Assembly (NCBI GenBank): GCA_013154205.1 | Contig: JAADCY010000183.1 | Coordinates: 1-16,190 of the forward strand | Source of the DNA: Thermoproteota archaeon | Lineage (GTDB): Archaea > Thermoproteota > Thermoprotei_A > Sulfolobales > Desulfurococcaceae | Length of the DNA stretch: 16,190 nucleotides | Direction of reading: 5' to 3' | Shown: one piece after another, positions 1-7,773 of the stretch | Position numbering within the stretch: position 1 is the first letter of the stretch | How the letters are laid out: each line of letters begins with the position of its first letter | Program-made: the position numbers and the translations under genes | Notes under the pieces: model-generated | Database searches by the model: none | Told to the model about the DNA's origin: nothing | Seen by the model: the letters and a program-made list of their open reading frames with translations, nothing else

Positions 1-1053
1 GTTTTCAGCCTCATCGGATATATTGGGAGCCCTTATTTTCTCTCATGGATGCATGTCCCGCCACACATATATCCCTTAGCCGTAATGTACGCCAGGACAA
101 TATTCACTGGTATACCGCTCGTCTTCCTCGGATTCGCCTACATGATCATAGCGAACAGTATGGGTGATACGAGGACGCCGACAATACTAAGCATCGTATC
201 AAGCATAGCCAACATGGTGTTAGACCCCATCTTCATATTTGGCTGGCTCGGCGCACCAAGACTAGGCGTTGTAGGCGCTGCCGTAGCAACTATTCTTTCA
301 AGATCACTTCTAAGCATCGTTGGAGGCTATTTCCTCGCTAAAGGAATCAGAGGAGCCAAGATCGAGCTCCGATACATGAGGATTGAGAAGTGGTGGTTGA
401 AAAAGATATTTCACATAGGCACACCACTAGCGATCCAGCAGAGCAGCAACGCGCTGGGCTTCACGATAATGATGAGCTTGGTAAGCATGTTTGGAAGTGT
501 TGTCGTAGCCGCCTACGGCGTAGCTATCAGGATCATTGATATCCTAACTGCTTTCGTGGGCTCGATAAGCAGGGCTGTATCAATCATGGTAGGTCAGAAC
601 ATTGGGGCTGAGCAATATGATAGGGCTAAACACATATCTAACACAGGCTTGATCCTCGTCTTTACAAGCCTAACGATAGGTGGTATACTGATCTATATAT
701 TCCGCGGATCCCTGGTATCATTATTTATAAACGATCCGAAAGTCATCATAGAGGGGTCAAAACTCATAAGCATCTTCGTATGGAGCATACCGTTCTTCGG
801 ACTCTTCTTCGTCGCAGGAGCAATAGCTAATGGCTCAGGCCATACAAAGGCATTCGCCGTCATATCCGTACTTAGGCTCTGGGTACTAAGAATAGGGCTT
901 AGCTACGTGTTCGCCCTCCTACTCCACTATGGGAGCACTGGGATCTACCTTGGCATGTCTATAAGTAATATTGTTGCGGGAATAATATCCTTGGCATGGA
1001 TTAGGAGTGGGAGATGGTTGAAAAAAGTTATTGGTAAAGAACGCAAGGTCTAG
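1..1053 (+). CDS. MATE family multidrug/Na+ (H+) efflux protein, 5'-truncated by window edge
   Basis: This membrane antiporter would export cationic drugs or metabolites in exchange for Na+ or H+. The reading frame is open from base 1, so about 350 residues are visible and roughly the first 100 of a usual 450-residue MATE protein lie outside the window. The first internal Met (base 49) is not the start. The conserved segment NMVLDPIFIFGWLG, about 75 residues into the visible part, followed by LGVVGAAVATILSR, is typical of the end of the first MATE bundle. A second set of hydrophobic segments follows, with AYGVAIRI and SGHTKAF as second-half landmarks. The protein ends in a basic tail (RSGRWLKKVIGKERK), as expected for a cytoplasmic C-terminus. 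Its TAG stop overlaps the stop of the convergent nagA gene in the tetranucleotide CTAG. The substrate cannot be told from sequence. Confidence 0.9.
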   Translation, partial: VFSLIGYIGSPYFLSWMHVPPHIYPLAVMYARTIFTGIPLVFLGFAYMIIANSMGDTRTPTILSIVSSIANMVLDPIFIFGWLGAPRLGVVGAAVATILSRSLLSIVGGYFLAKGIRGAKIELRYMRIEKWWLKKIFHIGTPLAIQQSSNALGFTIMMSLVSMFGSVVVAAYGVAIRIIDILTAFVGSISRAVSIMVGQNIGAEQYDRAKHISNTGLILVFTSLTIGGILIYIFRGSLVSLFINDPKVIIEGSKLISIFVWSIPFFGLFFVAGAIANGSGHTKAFAVISVLRLWVLRIGLSYVFALLLHYGSTGIYLGMSISNIVAGIISLAWIRSGRWLKKVIGKERKV

Positions 1054-2225
1054 TTTTTCTCATATATTATTTCTCCATCGATCATGGTCTTGACGACATT
1101 TAATGCTTCGTCAAGGAATACTATGTCAGCCTTGAAACCAGGCGCGAGCAAGCCGATCTTGTCCCTGTACAATGCATTTATTGATGCTGCCGGAGTATAG
1201 CTGGCCATCATTAGTGTTTCCCGTAGACTAAAGCCTAAGCTATGTACGTTTCTCACTGCTTTATCTAGGGTCAGTGTGCTTCCCGCTAATGCCCCGGTAT
1301 CGGCTAGCCTTGGTACACCGTTCTTAACTATGACTTTTAGTCCACCTAATTCGTATGTGCCGTCAGGTAGACCAGCCGCACAGATAGAATCTGATATTAA
1401 TACCATTCTGTGAGGCCCTACATGTTTGATGACGAACTTGACTACTGGAGGGCTTATATGTATGAAATCAGTTATCAGCTCGATGTAGACGCTATCATCT
1501 TCAAGGACCGCTATGACGGGGCCGGGCTCTCGGTGATGTATTCCTCTCATACCGTTAAATGTATGGGTTGCTTTACGTGCTCCTCTCTCGATGGCTAGTC
1601 TTGTCTGCTCATAAGTGGCATTAGTATGACCTATAGATACCGTTATACCATGAGCAACGGCATATGTAATGAGGTCTAGAGCACCTGGATTTTCCGGTGC
1701 AACCGTGATCTGCCTGATGAGGCCGCCGCTCGCCTTAATGTATTCTTCGAGCTCTTTAACCGATGCAGGCCGAATATACTTCTTGTTCTGAGCACCCGCT
1801 TTCTCAACGCTCAGGTATGGGCCCTCGAGGTGGAGACCGAGGATTCTAGCCCCCTTCTCCGGCCTCCACTCATTCCTTGCTTCTCTGATCGACTCCGCTA
1901 TTTTGACCAGTGCTTCGTGAGGCATAGTCACTGATGAAGGAACGAAGCTTGTGACACCGTGCTTAGCGAGACCCCTGGAGATAGTATATATTGCATCCAC
2001 GTCTGCTTCATCGGTATCTCTACCGCCATATCCATGGATATGTGTGTCAATGAATCCCGGTGAAATAATCAAGCCTTCAGCATTGATCTGCTCCGCTACG
2101 CTTCCCTGATAAGGCTCTCTACCGATTTCCTTGATCGTATTGTCCTCGACCACTATGTATCCATCGCTTATGAGCGTGAGAGGCGTGTATATCTTGGCGT
2201 GCCTTATGATAAATTGCTTCGGCAA
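1050..2225 (-). CDS. nagA: N-acetylglucosamine-6-phosphate deacetylase
   Basis: This cytoplasmic enzyme hydrolyses N-acetylglucosamine-6-phosphate (or the galactosamine analogue) to the amino-sugar phosphate and acetate. At 391 residues it has the normal family length. Amidohydrolase landmarks are all present: the HxH pair in GFIDTHIHG (His62, His64), HLEGPYLS with metal-binding Glu134, SIGHTNA with His200, ATHTFNGMRGIHHREPG with His221, the catalytic Asp279 in LISDSICAAG, LAGSTLTLDKAVRN, and a C-terminal GLLAPGFKADIVFLD strand that completes the small beta domain. The start is TTG at 2225; no ATG or GTG lies nearby in frame, and an AT-rich TATA-like stretch about 18-27 bases upstream suggests a short-leader or leaderless transcript. 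It is co-directional with the SIS gene (116-base gap) and ptsI, tying it to the PTS. Substrate identity (GlcNAc versus GalNAc phosphate) is inferred only from the family. Confidence 0.93.
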   Translation of the reverse strand: MPKQFIIRHAKIYTPLTLISDGYIVVEDNTIKEIGREPYQGSVAEQINAEGLIISPGFIDTHIHGYGGRDTDEADVDAIYTISRGLAKHGVTSFVPSSVTMPHEALVKIAESIREARNEWRPEKGARILGLHLEGPYLSVEKAGAQNKKYIRPASVKELEEYIKASGGLIRQITVAPENPGALDLITYAVAHGITVSIGHTNATYEQTRLAIERGARKATHTFNGMRGIHHREPGPVIAVLEDDSVYIELITDFIHISPPVVKFVIKHVGPHRMVLISDSICAAGLPDGTYELGGLKVIVKNGVPRLADTGALAGSTLTLDKAVRNVHSLGFSLRETLMMASYTPAASINALYRDKIGLLAPGFKADIVFLDEALNVVKTMIDGEIIYEKN

Positions 2226-2335
2226 TCTGCATCGCCGTTTCTATTTTATATTATTACAGGGCTATTTACCTATCTATAATAAAACATTGTTATGAGACAT
2301 CATTAGTTAAGACGATTATTTTGAATCAGATTATT

Positions 2336-2341
2336 AAAAAA
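2336..2341 (-). terminator. T-run downstream of the SIS-domain gene
   Basis: Six consecutive T residues on the minus strand directly follow the TAA stop of the SIS gene. Short T-tracts of this kind are the usual archaeal intrinsic termination signal. Some readthrough into nagA is still possible. Confidence 0.4.
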
Positions 2342-3088
2342 TTATAACAGCCTAATCCTCCCTCTGTACTTCTCTAATTGTTTCAGATTATACTCCATAG
2401 CTCCCGGTAGATGAGCACTAAGCCACACAGGGGGTTCAATACCCTTCTCGAGCAATAATTGAGTCGTCTGAGCAACGATGGAGTTCACAATAAACGTGTT
2501 CGCTATAGTTGATACTGGAGAAGTTTTCACAGGAAACCCTCTATACTCTATGACAGCATCGCCGGGTGGAACGTGGTTATCAATCACGAGGTCCACTACT
2601 TCGTATAGCTTCTTACCATAGCTATTCTTCGGCTCAAGCGTTTGGGAATACGCCACGCTTGTTATCCCTATCGTCTTTGCTCCACGGTTTTTCGCTTCAA
2701 TAGCCATTTCCACTGGGAACTGGTTCTTGCCACTCGTAGAGACAACGACGACGATATCGTCTTCCCTAACGTTATGGTATTCGAGAATTACTTTGGCATA
2801 GCCCTTTACAGATTCCATTAGAGTGGATTTAATCGCTCCTGAAGCAATAGTTATATCGTTCCCAATCATGGGGTCAACGGGTACAAGGCCTCCGGCTCGA
2901 TAGAATAGTTCTTCTCCAGCCATCGCTGAGTGACCTGCTCCCGCTACATGTATTATGTGATCATTTGACAGTGCTTCTGCGAATATTTCCGCTGCTTTCG
3001 CTATCTTGTCTTTCTCGCACTCATAGATCGTTCTGATTATTTCTAGTACTTTAGAGTAGTACTCGTATATTTTGTCTTCTTGGGCCAT
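2342..3088 (-). CDS. SIS-domain phosphosugar-binding protein (COG4821-like), candidate amino-sugar-phosphate isomerase/deaminase
   Basis: The 248-residue protein carries one sugar isomerase (SIS) fold. The nucleotide-like phosphosugar loop GAGHS lies at 50-54 and the second phosphate-binding motif STSGKNQFPVE at 117-127. An N-terminal helix precedes the fold and an extended C-terminal tail follows it. It resembles the uncharacterised single-SIS family often found beside bacterial PTS and amino-sugar genes. It is shorter than the double-SIS glucosamine-6-phosphate deaminases of Thermococcales. ATG at 3088 is preceded by GGTGA with 7-base spacing, so the start is well supported. An AT-rich TATA-like segment (about 3124-3137) lies in the 48-base gap after ptsI, so it may be transcribed with ptsI or separately. 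Its position between ptsI and nagA suggests it acts on the phosphosugar made by the PTS or NagA. A deaminase, isomerase, epimerase or regulatory role cannot be distinguished. Confidence 0.8.
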   Translation of the reverse strand: MAQEDKIYEYYSKVLEIIRTIYECEKDKIAKAAEIFAEALSNDHIIHVAGAGHSAMAGEELFYRAGGLVPVDPMIGNDITIASGAIKSTLMESVKGYAKVILEYHNVREDDIVVVVSTSGKNQFPVEMAIEAKNRGAKTIGITSVAYSQTLEPKNSYGKKLYEVVDLVIDNHVPPGDAVIEYRGFPVKTSPVSTIANTFIVNSIVAQTTQLLLEKGIEPPVWLSAHLPGAMEYNLKQLEKYRGRIRLL

Positions 3089-3136
3089 AGTGTTTTCACC
3101 GGAGGAACATACGGGGTCGTTTCAATATTTTTAAAA

Positions 3137-4864
3137 CTAGACGTATTCTATTCTATGTTTCTCTAGTAATTTGTTTACGTATTCATAGACTTGATTCTTG
3201 GTGATGGTTTCTTCCACGATGTTTTCTGCTAGTCTGAATAATTCACTACTGTTTAGTCTGCGGATTACGTATTTTGTCCTTCCTACAAGGCTTATAGGTA
3301 CACTTAGTTTTCTAATGCCTAGACCTATTAGGATAGGTATTGCATGGATTTTATTGGCCATTTCACCGCAGATGCTTATCTCTACTCCTGTACCTGTTGC
3401 TTTCTCGATAACCTCTTTAATAGTTCTTATAACAGGTGGCTGGAGCTCGTCATATAGGTAGTTGAGATTTTGATTGCCGCGGTCAACTGCTAATACGTAT
3501 TGTGTTAGATCATTAGACCCTATGCTCGCGAAAGATATAGGTGCTATCTTCTTGAATAGATCCAGGGCCTTAGCTGATGCAGGTGTCTCAACCATGATGC
3601 CCAGTACGGGTATAGATACCTTTTCTCCTTTTTCTTCAAGTGTTTTCTTCACCATTATGAGTTCATCGTAGAATTCTCTGAGTTCTTCTGGCAGAGAAAC
3701 CATCGGGATCATTACTTTGAGGCGATCACCATATTTATGGGACAGCCTAAGCACTGCTTTGATGAATGGTTCTAATAGAATATCTTTATGTTTCAATAAG
3801 AGCCTGATACCACGTACTCCGAGCTGCGGGTTCTCCTCATTATCGATCCTTATGAATTTCACTGGTTTATCTGCACCTATATCTGGTGCTCGCACAATGA
3901 CTTCTCCCTTTACCAGCTCCATTATGTGTCCGATGCTCTCTTCGATCTCCTTGTCGGATGGCGGGGTCTCCCTATCCATGTACAGAAATTCTGTGCGAAG
4001 GAGTCCGACGCCGTCACATCCGTATTCATCAGCTATTCTTGCTTCTTCTACGGAGCCTATATTACACAGTACTTTAACCTCAACCCCGTCTAGGGTACTG
4101 GCTTTTCCATGTGCTTCCCTTGCATATACTTGTCTTAGTTTCGCGTATTTTTCCTCGAGCTCTCTATATTGCTCGATCGTGGATTGATCAGGATCTATTA
4201 TGACCAATCCATTTATAGCGTCAAGAATAATTAGTTTAGCCTTACCAATATCGGGTAGTCCTGGGACGATCAGGTACGGTACACCATATGATCTTGCGAG
4301 AATCGCTACATGCGATGTTATACCGCCTCTCCTTGTAACGATCCCTTTTATCTCGTGCTTTACCAGTGCTGTGAAGTCTAATGGGTAGATCTCGTCGGCA
4401 ACAACTATTTTCCCTCTATATAGTTCTTTCTCCTTCTCCATAGCTCCCAATAGTATCGCTATCAGCCTTGAAGCCAGGTCTCTAAGGTCGTAGAGCCTCA
4501 GATTAATCAGTTCACTACCGCTCTCCTTGAACAACACCTCGTATTTCTCGTATATCTTCTTCACTGCGAGCTCAGCGCAGATACTGGTGTTCTCGATGAG
4601 TTCTTCAGCCTCCATAACCATGGTTTCAAGCATCATTATCTCAGCATCAATAAGGTCTTTTTCCTCGTCGAGAGCTGTCTCCTTTAGTTTCTCAAGTCTT
4701 TCATTAAGTACTCTATGGGCGTTCTCCAAGCGTTCTTTCTCCCTGGATGGATCATCGGCTCGGCATGTTGTGGGTGTTTTCTCTAGATAATCTACTCTCC
4801 TATAGATTACTGGCTCGGCGATCGCTAGGCCTTGAGAAGCGATCACTCCCTTGTATTTCTCCAT
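3137..4864 (-). CDS. ptsI: Phosphoenolpyruvate-protein phosphotransferase (PTS enzyme I)
   Basis: Enzyme I starts the PTS relay by taking phosphate from PEP and passing it to HPr. The 575 residues match the usual length. The N-terminal HPr-binding helical domain and swivelling phosphohistidine domain include GGITSHVAILAR with phospho-acceptor His185. The C-terminal PEP-binding TIM barrel has LLRTEFLYMDRE (Arg290), RAPDIGADK (Arg325), NPQLGVRGIR, MIPMVSLPEE, GIMVETPAS (Glu426), IGSNDLTQY (Asp452) and CGEMAN with catalytic Cys499. These correspond to the known active-site residues of bacterial enzyme I, so it should be active as EI rather than being PEP synthase or PPDK. A small deviation is RAPDIGADK where bacteria usually have RTLDIGGDK. 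The ATG at 4864 has GGGAG about 7 bases upstream. It diverges from the IIA gene and is followed by the SIS gene. Confidence 0.96.
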   Translation of the reverse strand: MEKYKGVIASQGLAIAEPVIYRRVDYLEKTPTTCRADDPSREKERLENAHRVLNERLEKLKETALDEEKDLIDAEIMMLETMVMEAEELIENTSICAELAVKKIYEKYEVLFKESGSELINLRLYDLRDLASRLIAILLGAMEKEKELYRGKIVVADEIYPLDFTALVKHEIKGIVTRRGGITSHVAILARSYGVPYLIVPGLPDIGKAKLIILDAINGLVIIDPDQSTIEQYRELEEKYAKLRQVYAREAHGKASTLDGVEVKVLCNIGSVEEARIADEYGCDGVGLLRTEFLYMDRETPPSDKEIEESIGHIMELVKGEVIVRAPDIGADKPVKFIRIDNEENPQLGVRGIRLLLKHKDILLEPFIKAVLRLSHKYGDRLKVMIPMVSLPEELREFYDELIMVKKTLEEKGEKVSIPVLGIMVETPASAKALDLFKKIAPISFASIGSNDLTQYVLAVDRGNQNLNYLYDELQPPVIRTIKEVIEKATGTGVEISICGEMANKIHAIPILIGLGIRKLSVPISLVGRTKYVIRRLNSSELFRLAENIVEETITKNQVYEYVNKLLEKHRIEYV

Positions 4865-4886
4865 AAATATCTCCCTATTCCCACGT

Positions 4887-4895
4887 TATTTATAT
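4887..4895 (-). promoter_or_regulatory. TATA-like element upstream of ptsI
   Basis: On the minus strand this reads ATATAAATA, 23-31 bases upstream of the ptsI ATG. A second AT-rich candidate, containing the 11-base motif shared with the HPr promoter, sits just upstream at 4901-4911. The second would leave a short leader that includes the GGGAG ribosome binding site. Confidence 0.45.
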
Positions 4896-4900
4896 GCAGA

Positions 4901-4911
4901 TAACAATTTTA
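4901..4911 (-). promoter_or_regulatory. 11-base motif shared by ptsI and HPr promoter regions
   Basis: The minus strand reads TAAAATTGTTA, identical to 7848-7858 on the plus strand upstream of HPr. In both cases the motif points toward a PTS gene and lies 25-36 bases before its ATG. It may be a transcription-factor site or part of the core promoter. Confidence 0.35.
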
Positions 4912-4930
4912 TGTATAGACGCCTAAATCC

Positions 4931-4938
4931 TTTATAAT
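4931..4938 (+). promoter_or_regulatory. TATA box of the PTS IIA gene
   Basis: The sequence TTTATAAT centres about 38 bases before the IIA ATG, which predicts transcription starting near base 4960 and a very short leader containing the GGCGATC ribosome binding site. AATTTAAAA at 4942-4950 is an alternative that would make the transcript nearly leaderless. Confidence 0.45.
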
Positions 4939-4951
4939 GAGAATTTAAAAC

Positions 4952-4971
4952 AGTGATTAAAGGCGATCACT
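4952..4971 (+). promoter_or_regulatory. Perfect inverted repeat enclosing the ribosome binding site of the IIA gene
   Basis: AGTGAT (4952-4957) and ATCACT (4966-4971) are perfect 6-base complements around an 8-base loop that holds GGCG of the ribosome binding site GGCGATC. The right arm ends at the base before the ATG. As RNA it could mask the ribosome binding site; as DNA it is a plausible repressor operator over the transcription start. Confidence 0.4.
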
Positions 4972-5397
4972 ATGACCGGAATAGTGATAGTCTCCCACGG
5001 TAAATTCGTCGACGGAATACTTGACTCCATACGAATGCTTATTGGAACTGATGTCCTCGAGAAGATAGAATCAGTAATACTTACAGAAACAGAGAGCGTT
5101 GAAGGACTAACTGAGCGGATAAAGAACGCTATTGAAAAAGTAAAGGATGAGAACGGGGTCTTGGTCCTCGTGGATTTATTCGGAGGTACACCGTCAAGGG
5201 CTGCAGCTATAATTGCCCTGGAAAACCCGGATGTACAGATCGTATCGGGCCTCAACCTACCCATGTTACTCCAGGTTCTATTAAATATTGATGAAAAAGC
5301 AGATGAACTCGCTCGGATAGCTGTTGAGGCTGGTAAAGAAGGAATAATAAATGTCGGTGAAAAGATCAGGAGAGAAGTACTGAAAAAAGAAGATTAA
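4972..5397 (+). CDS. PTS mannose-family EIIA component
   Basis: This 141-residue cytoplasmic phosphocarrier takes phosphate from HPr and passes it to EIIB. The N-terminal strand GIVIVSHGKF carries the acceptor His9 (His10 in the E. coli mannose enzyme). VLVDLFGGTPS at about 65-75 includes the conserved active-site Asp68, and SGLNLPMLLQVL is also typical of the Man-family IIA fold. The dihydroxyacetone-kinase subunit DhaM shares this fold. However, DhaM-associated kinase genes are absent here and EIIB and EIIC-IID are next door, so a sugar PTS role is favoured. Unlike E. coli ManX it is not fused to EIIB. The gene diverges from ptsI and converges with EIIB (35-base gap). Its start is supported by GGCGATC 3 bases upstream, in a context nearly identical to that of HPr (18 of 20 bases). 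Confidence 0.95.
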   Translation: MTGIVIVSHGKFVDGILDSIRMLIGTDVLEKIESVILTETESVEGLTERIKNAIEKVKDENGVLVLVDLFGGTPSRAAAIIALENPDVQIVSGLNLPMLLQVLLNIDEKADELARIAVEAGKEGIINVGEKIRREVLKKED

Positions 5398-5432
5398 ACA
5401 AAATAATAGTTCTTACTTACAAACTATATTTC

Positions 5433-5936
5433 TCAGTCTTTCAACAATCCTTTTTCCTTGAGAAGCTTATAGAAGTCCTGTGGCTTGTCTCCAGGTAGCA
5501 TCTGGTATCTTAGTTCAACACCCATTTCTGCTAGTTCCTTGAAGGCTTGGACATCTTCATCGTTGACAGCGAAATTCTTGACCACGAGTGTTTTGCCCTG
5601 TTTCCATGCGCTCTGCCCAACATTTATCCAATCTATGAATTTGCCTACTTCTTTGAATATTCTTAGGCAGTCCTTGGGCTTAGCGACTATTATCATTATG
5701 TTGTTCTTATCATTGTAGTTTTTGGACTTGAGCTTTTCAATAGCTTCGTTGACACTTAGCACTTCGACTTTTGTTCCAGGAGGGGCTAAGGCTATCTGTA
5801 ATTGTTTCATCATAGGATTTGATGCTAGCGTGTCATCTACAACCCATATCTCGTTCACATTATAGGCCCGGGTCCACCCAACGGTTACCTGGCCATGAAT
5901 ATATCTGTCATCTATTCTCACAAGTTTAATAGGCAT
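5433..5936 (-). CDS. PTS mannose-family EIIB component
   Basis: EIIB receives phosphate from EIIA and phosphorylates the incoming sugar at the membrane permease. The 167-residue product begins PIKLVRIDDRYIHGQV with the phospho-acceptor His14 in the family signature RIDDRxIHGQV. WVVDDTLASNP, LAPPGTKVEVLSV and WINVGQ are further conserved strands of the alpha/beta IIB fold. I chose ATG at 5936 over an in-frame TTG at 5963 because GGTGG lies 7 bases before the ATG and because bacterial homologues begin at this point. The gene follows the IIC-IID gene on the same strand after a 94-base gap that contains a T-rich run and a small inverted repeat. It may therefore have its own promoter or be processed separately. 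Confidence 0.95.
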   Translation of the reverse strand: MPIKLVRIDDRYIHGQVTVGWTRAYNVNEIWVVDDTLASNPMMKQLQIALAPPGTKVEVLSVNEAIEKLKSKNYNDKNNIMIIVAKPKDCLRIFKEVGKFIDWINVGQSAWKQGKTLVVKNFAVNDEDVQAFKELAEMGVELRYQMLPGDKPQDFYKLLKEKGLLKD

Positions 5937-5959
5937 GCTTAAACCACCATCTATTCTAA

Positions 5960-5972
5960 GCAATCATATTGC
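5960..5972. repeat. 13-base inverted repeat upstream of EIIB
   Basis: GCAAT and ATTGC flank a 3-base CAT spacer, about 24 bases upstream of the EIIB ATG, within the IIC-IID to IIB gap. It could be an operator half-site pair; it is short enough to occur by chance. Confidence 0.25.
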
Positions 5973-6030
5973 ATTAATAGAGAAAAAGAGATTTTGTGTT
6001 TAGATCCCCCGCACTATTATTGGCCGGTCT

Positions 6031-7773
6031 TTATGGTGTGCCTAGGACGCCTATTAGTCCTAGTACGAATCCTATTAGGAAGTATAGTCCCAGGACTTTG
6101 ACTGGCGATACTCCTTTCTTCATTAGCCCGAAGGCGCCCAGCAGGAATAGAAGCGGTATTAGCCTTGGCATTATCTTGTCTATTGCGCTCTGGATGCTTA
6201 TTGCTGCTCCATGCATTCCGGTTATCTTTACGGGTACTATTACGTTGACATATGTAACTCCCAGTGCGGCTATGATCGCTACTGCTAGTGTGGCTGCAAC
6301 CGTCCTTATGACCTCGATCTTTCCGGACTGGAAGATCGTGACGATGTTGAATCCATACTTATATCCTAGCTGTAGGAGTAGCCATGCAACGAACCATACG
6401 ACGGGTATCCATAGGACGAGCGCGACAATTGGGCCTAGAACGCCGGCCGTCATGGCTATTGAGGCACCTATACCGAATGCTATAGGCCTCCATGTGAACC
6501 AGAACATACCGTCTCCAAGGCCGGCTAATGGTCCCATTAATGATGCTTTGAGTGAACGTACTATGTCCTGGTTTCCACCACCCTCTTCAATAGCTACATC
6601 GATACCTACTATCAACGGTATCATGATCGGGTTCGTGTTGAAGAACTCGTTGTGCAGCTTCATCCAGCTCTTTAGCTCTTCTATGTCTTTCCTGAGCTTC
6701 TTCTCAATATGCGTCATTATGAAAGCATATGCTGTTCCCTGCATTCTCTCGTAGTTCCAAGCCCACTGGCTCGCGAACGCAGTCTTCAAGAATGCTTTGA
6801 CGAGATCGTTCTTCGACAGGATCTTAGGTCTCTCAGCGACCTGTGTCTCAGTCCCTGTTGTTGTAAAGAGCTCCCAGAGCTCTTTCCTCCATACTAGGAA
6901 TATGAGGCCTCCAATGAACAATGCAATGCCTAGTATTGGTATCTTTAGATAAGCTACTAGTACGTAGCCTAGGATGAACCATGGCAGCATCTCCTTTGTA
7001 TATGTTAGTTTCAATAGCCACGCCAGACCGATAGCAGGCATTAGAGCACCTGCGACACCTAATGCTGATAATACCGTTTTAACCGTCGGGTTGGTCACAA
7101 ACGATCTTATCTGCTCCACGGCGGCCTGGTTCATGCCTAGAGCGGCCATTGCTAGAACAGGTATTAGGTATGCTATGAACCATTGGAACGTACCGAGCGC
7201 TGCAATAATGCCTATCCGCCCAATATTGCCCTTGTCGATTTCTCGGTCAGCCCAGTGCGAGTAGAACACACAGCCCATTCTGGCGAGAACTATCTCTATA
7301 TACATTGTTAGTAGGCCTACAGGTACCGCGATCGCCACGAGGCTTGAGAGATCCTTGGTACTAACACTTGTTATGCCGAGTATTTTCGCGAACATAACAG
7401 CTGTTATCGTGGCGACTACCGCGTTAGGCGCAGCTGCTCCACCGATAGGGAATATTCCTAGGTAGACTAGCTCTAACATAGCTGCTAATACAATTCCTAC
7501 ATCAGGGATTCCGAGAATGAATCCTACGATCGTACCGATCACTAGTGGTTCTGTCAGGCCGAACGGGTTGAATCCTAGGAATGTGTACACGATGACTAGT
7601 AGGAGGATTATTATCGCTATTAGCTGTAGCACTGTTATCGCGGCCCCAGTTGCGGCCGCGGGGAATAATGTTCCAATGCTTGTTGCAAACACTGTTTTAA
7701 CGAGCAATAGTCCAATAATAATTGCGACATTTACACCTAGCATGAGGATTTTTCTACGGTCCCATTTGGGCAT
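6031..7773 (-). CDS. Fused PTS mannose-family EIIC-EIID membrane permease
   Basis: This 580-residue membrane protein combines the two subunits that form the sugar channel of mannose-family PTS transporters, normally encoded by separate genes. The EIIC part (about 10-300) contains GLTEPLVIGTIVGFILG, AAMLELVYLGIFPIGG and AAPNAVVATI, and is strongly hydrophobic. A hydrophilic linker (about 301-318) leads into EIID (about 319-580), which shows WAWNYERMQG (337-346), FFNTNP (377-382), GPLAGLGDGMFWFTWRPIA (414-432), LGYKYG and several C-terminal membrane helices. Reading is continuous, with no stop or frame change. ATG at 7773 has GGTGGG 4 bases upstream; an upstream in-frame TTG (7818) is less likely. 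It diverges from HPr and is followed by EIIB. The specificity could be GlcNAc, GalNAc, GlcN or mannose; neighbouring nagA favours an N-acetylated sugar. Confidence 0.93.
   Translation of the reverse strand: MPKWDRRKILMLGVNVAIIIGLLLVKTVFATSIGTLFPAAATGAAITVLQLIAIIILLLVIVYTFLGFNPFGLTEPLVIGTIVGFILGIPDVGIVLAAMLELVYLGIFPIGGAAAPNAVVATITAVMFAKILGITSVSTKDLSSLVAIAVPVGLLTMYIEIVLARMGCVFYSHWADREIDKGNIGRIGIIAALGTFQWFIAYLIPVLAMAALGMNQAAVEQIRSFVTNPTVKTVLSALGVAGALMPAIGLAWLLKLTYTKEMLPWFILGYVLVAYLKIPILGIALFIGGLIFLVWRKELWELFTTTGTETQVAERPKILSKNDLVKAFLKTAFASQWAWNYERMQGTAYAFIMTHIEKKLRKDIEELKSWMKLHNEFFNTNPIMIPLIVGIDVAIEEGGGNQDIVRSLKASLMGPLAGLGDGMFWFTWRPIAFGIGASIAMTAGVLGPIVALVLWIPVVWFVAWLLLQLGYKYGFNIVTIFQSGKIEVIRTVAATLAVAIIAALGVTYVNVIVPVKITGMHGAAISIQSAIDKIMPRLIPLLFLLGAFGLMKKGVSPVKVLGLYFLIGFVLGLIGVLGTP

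Noticed and set aside
3717..4187. Plus-strand ORF of 156 residues inside ptsI
   Set aside because: It lies wholly within a gene with all enzyme I active-site motifs, and has Ser-rich, unstructured composition typical of a shadow frame.
4932..5264. Minus-strand ORF opposite IIA
   Set aside because: It is antisense to the IIA active-site motifs and reads through the IIA promoter; no start signals.
5937..5963. Upstream TTG start for EIIB
   Set aside because: The ATG at 5936 has GGTGG at 7-base spacing and begins exactly where homologues do; the extra nine residues do not look like part of the fold.
5996..6754. Plus-strand ORF of 252 residues opposite IIC-IID
   Set aside because: It is antisense to the conserved EIID signatures and has no recognisable domain; composition is that of an antisense shadow.
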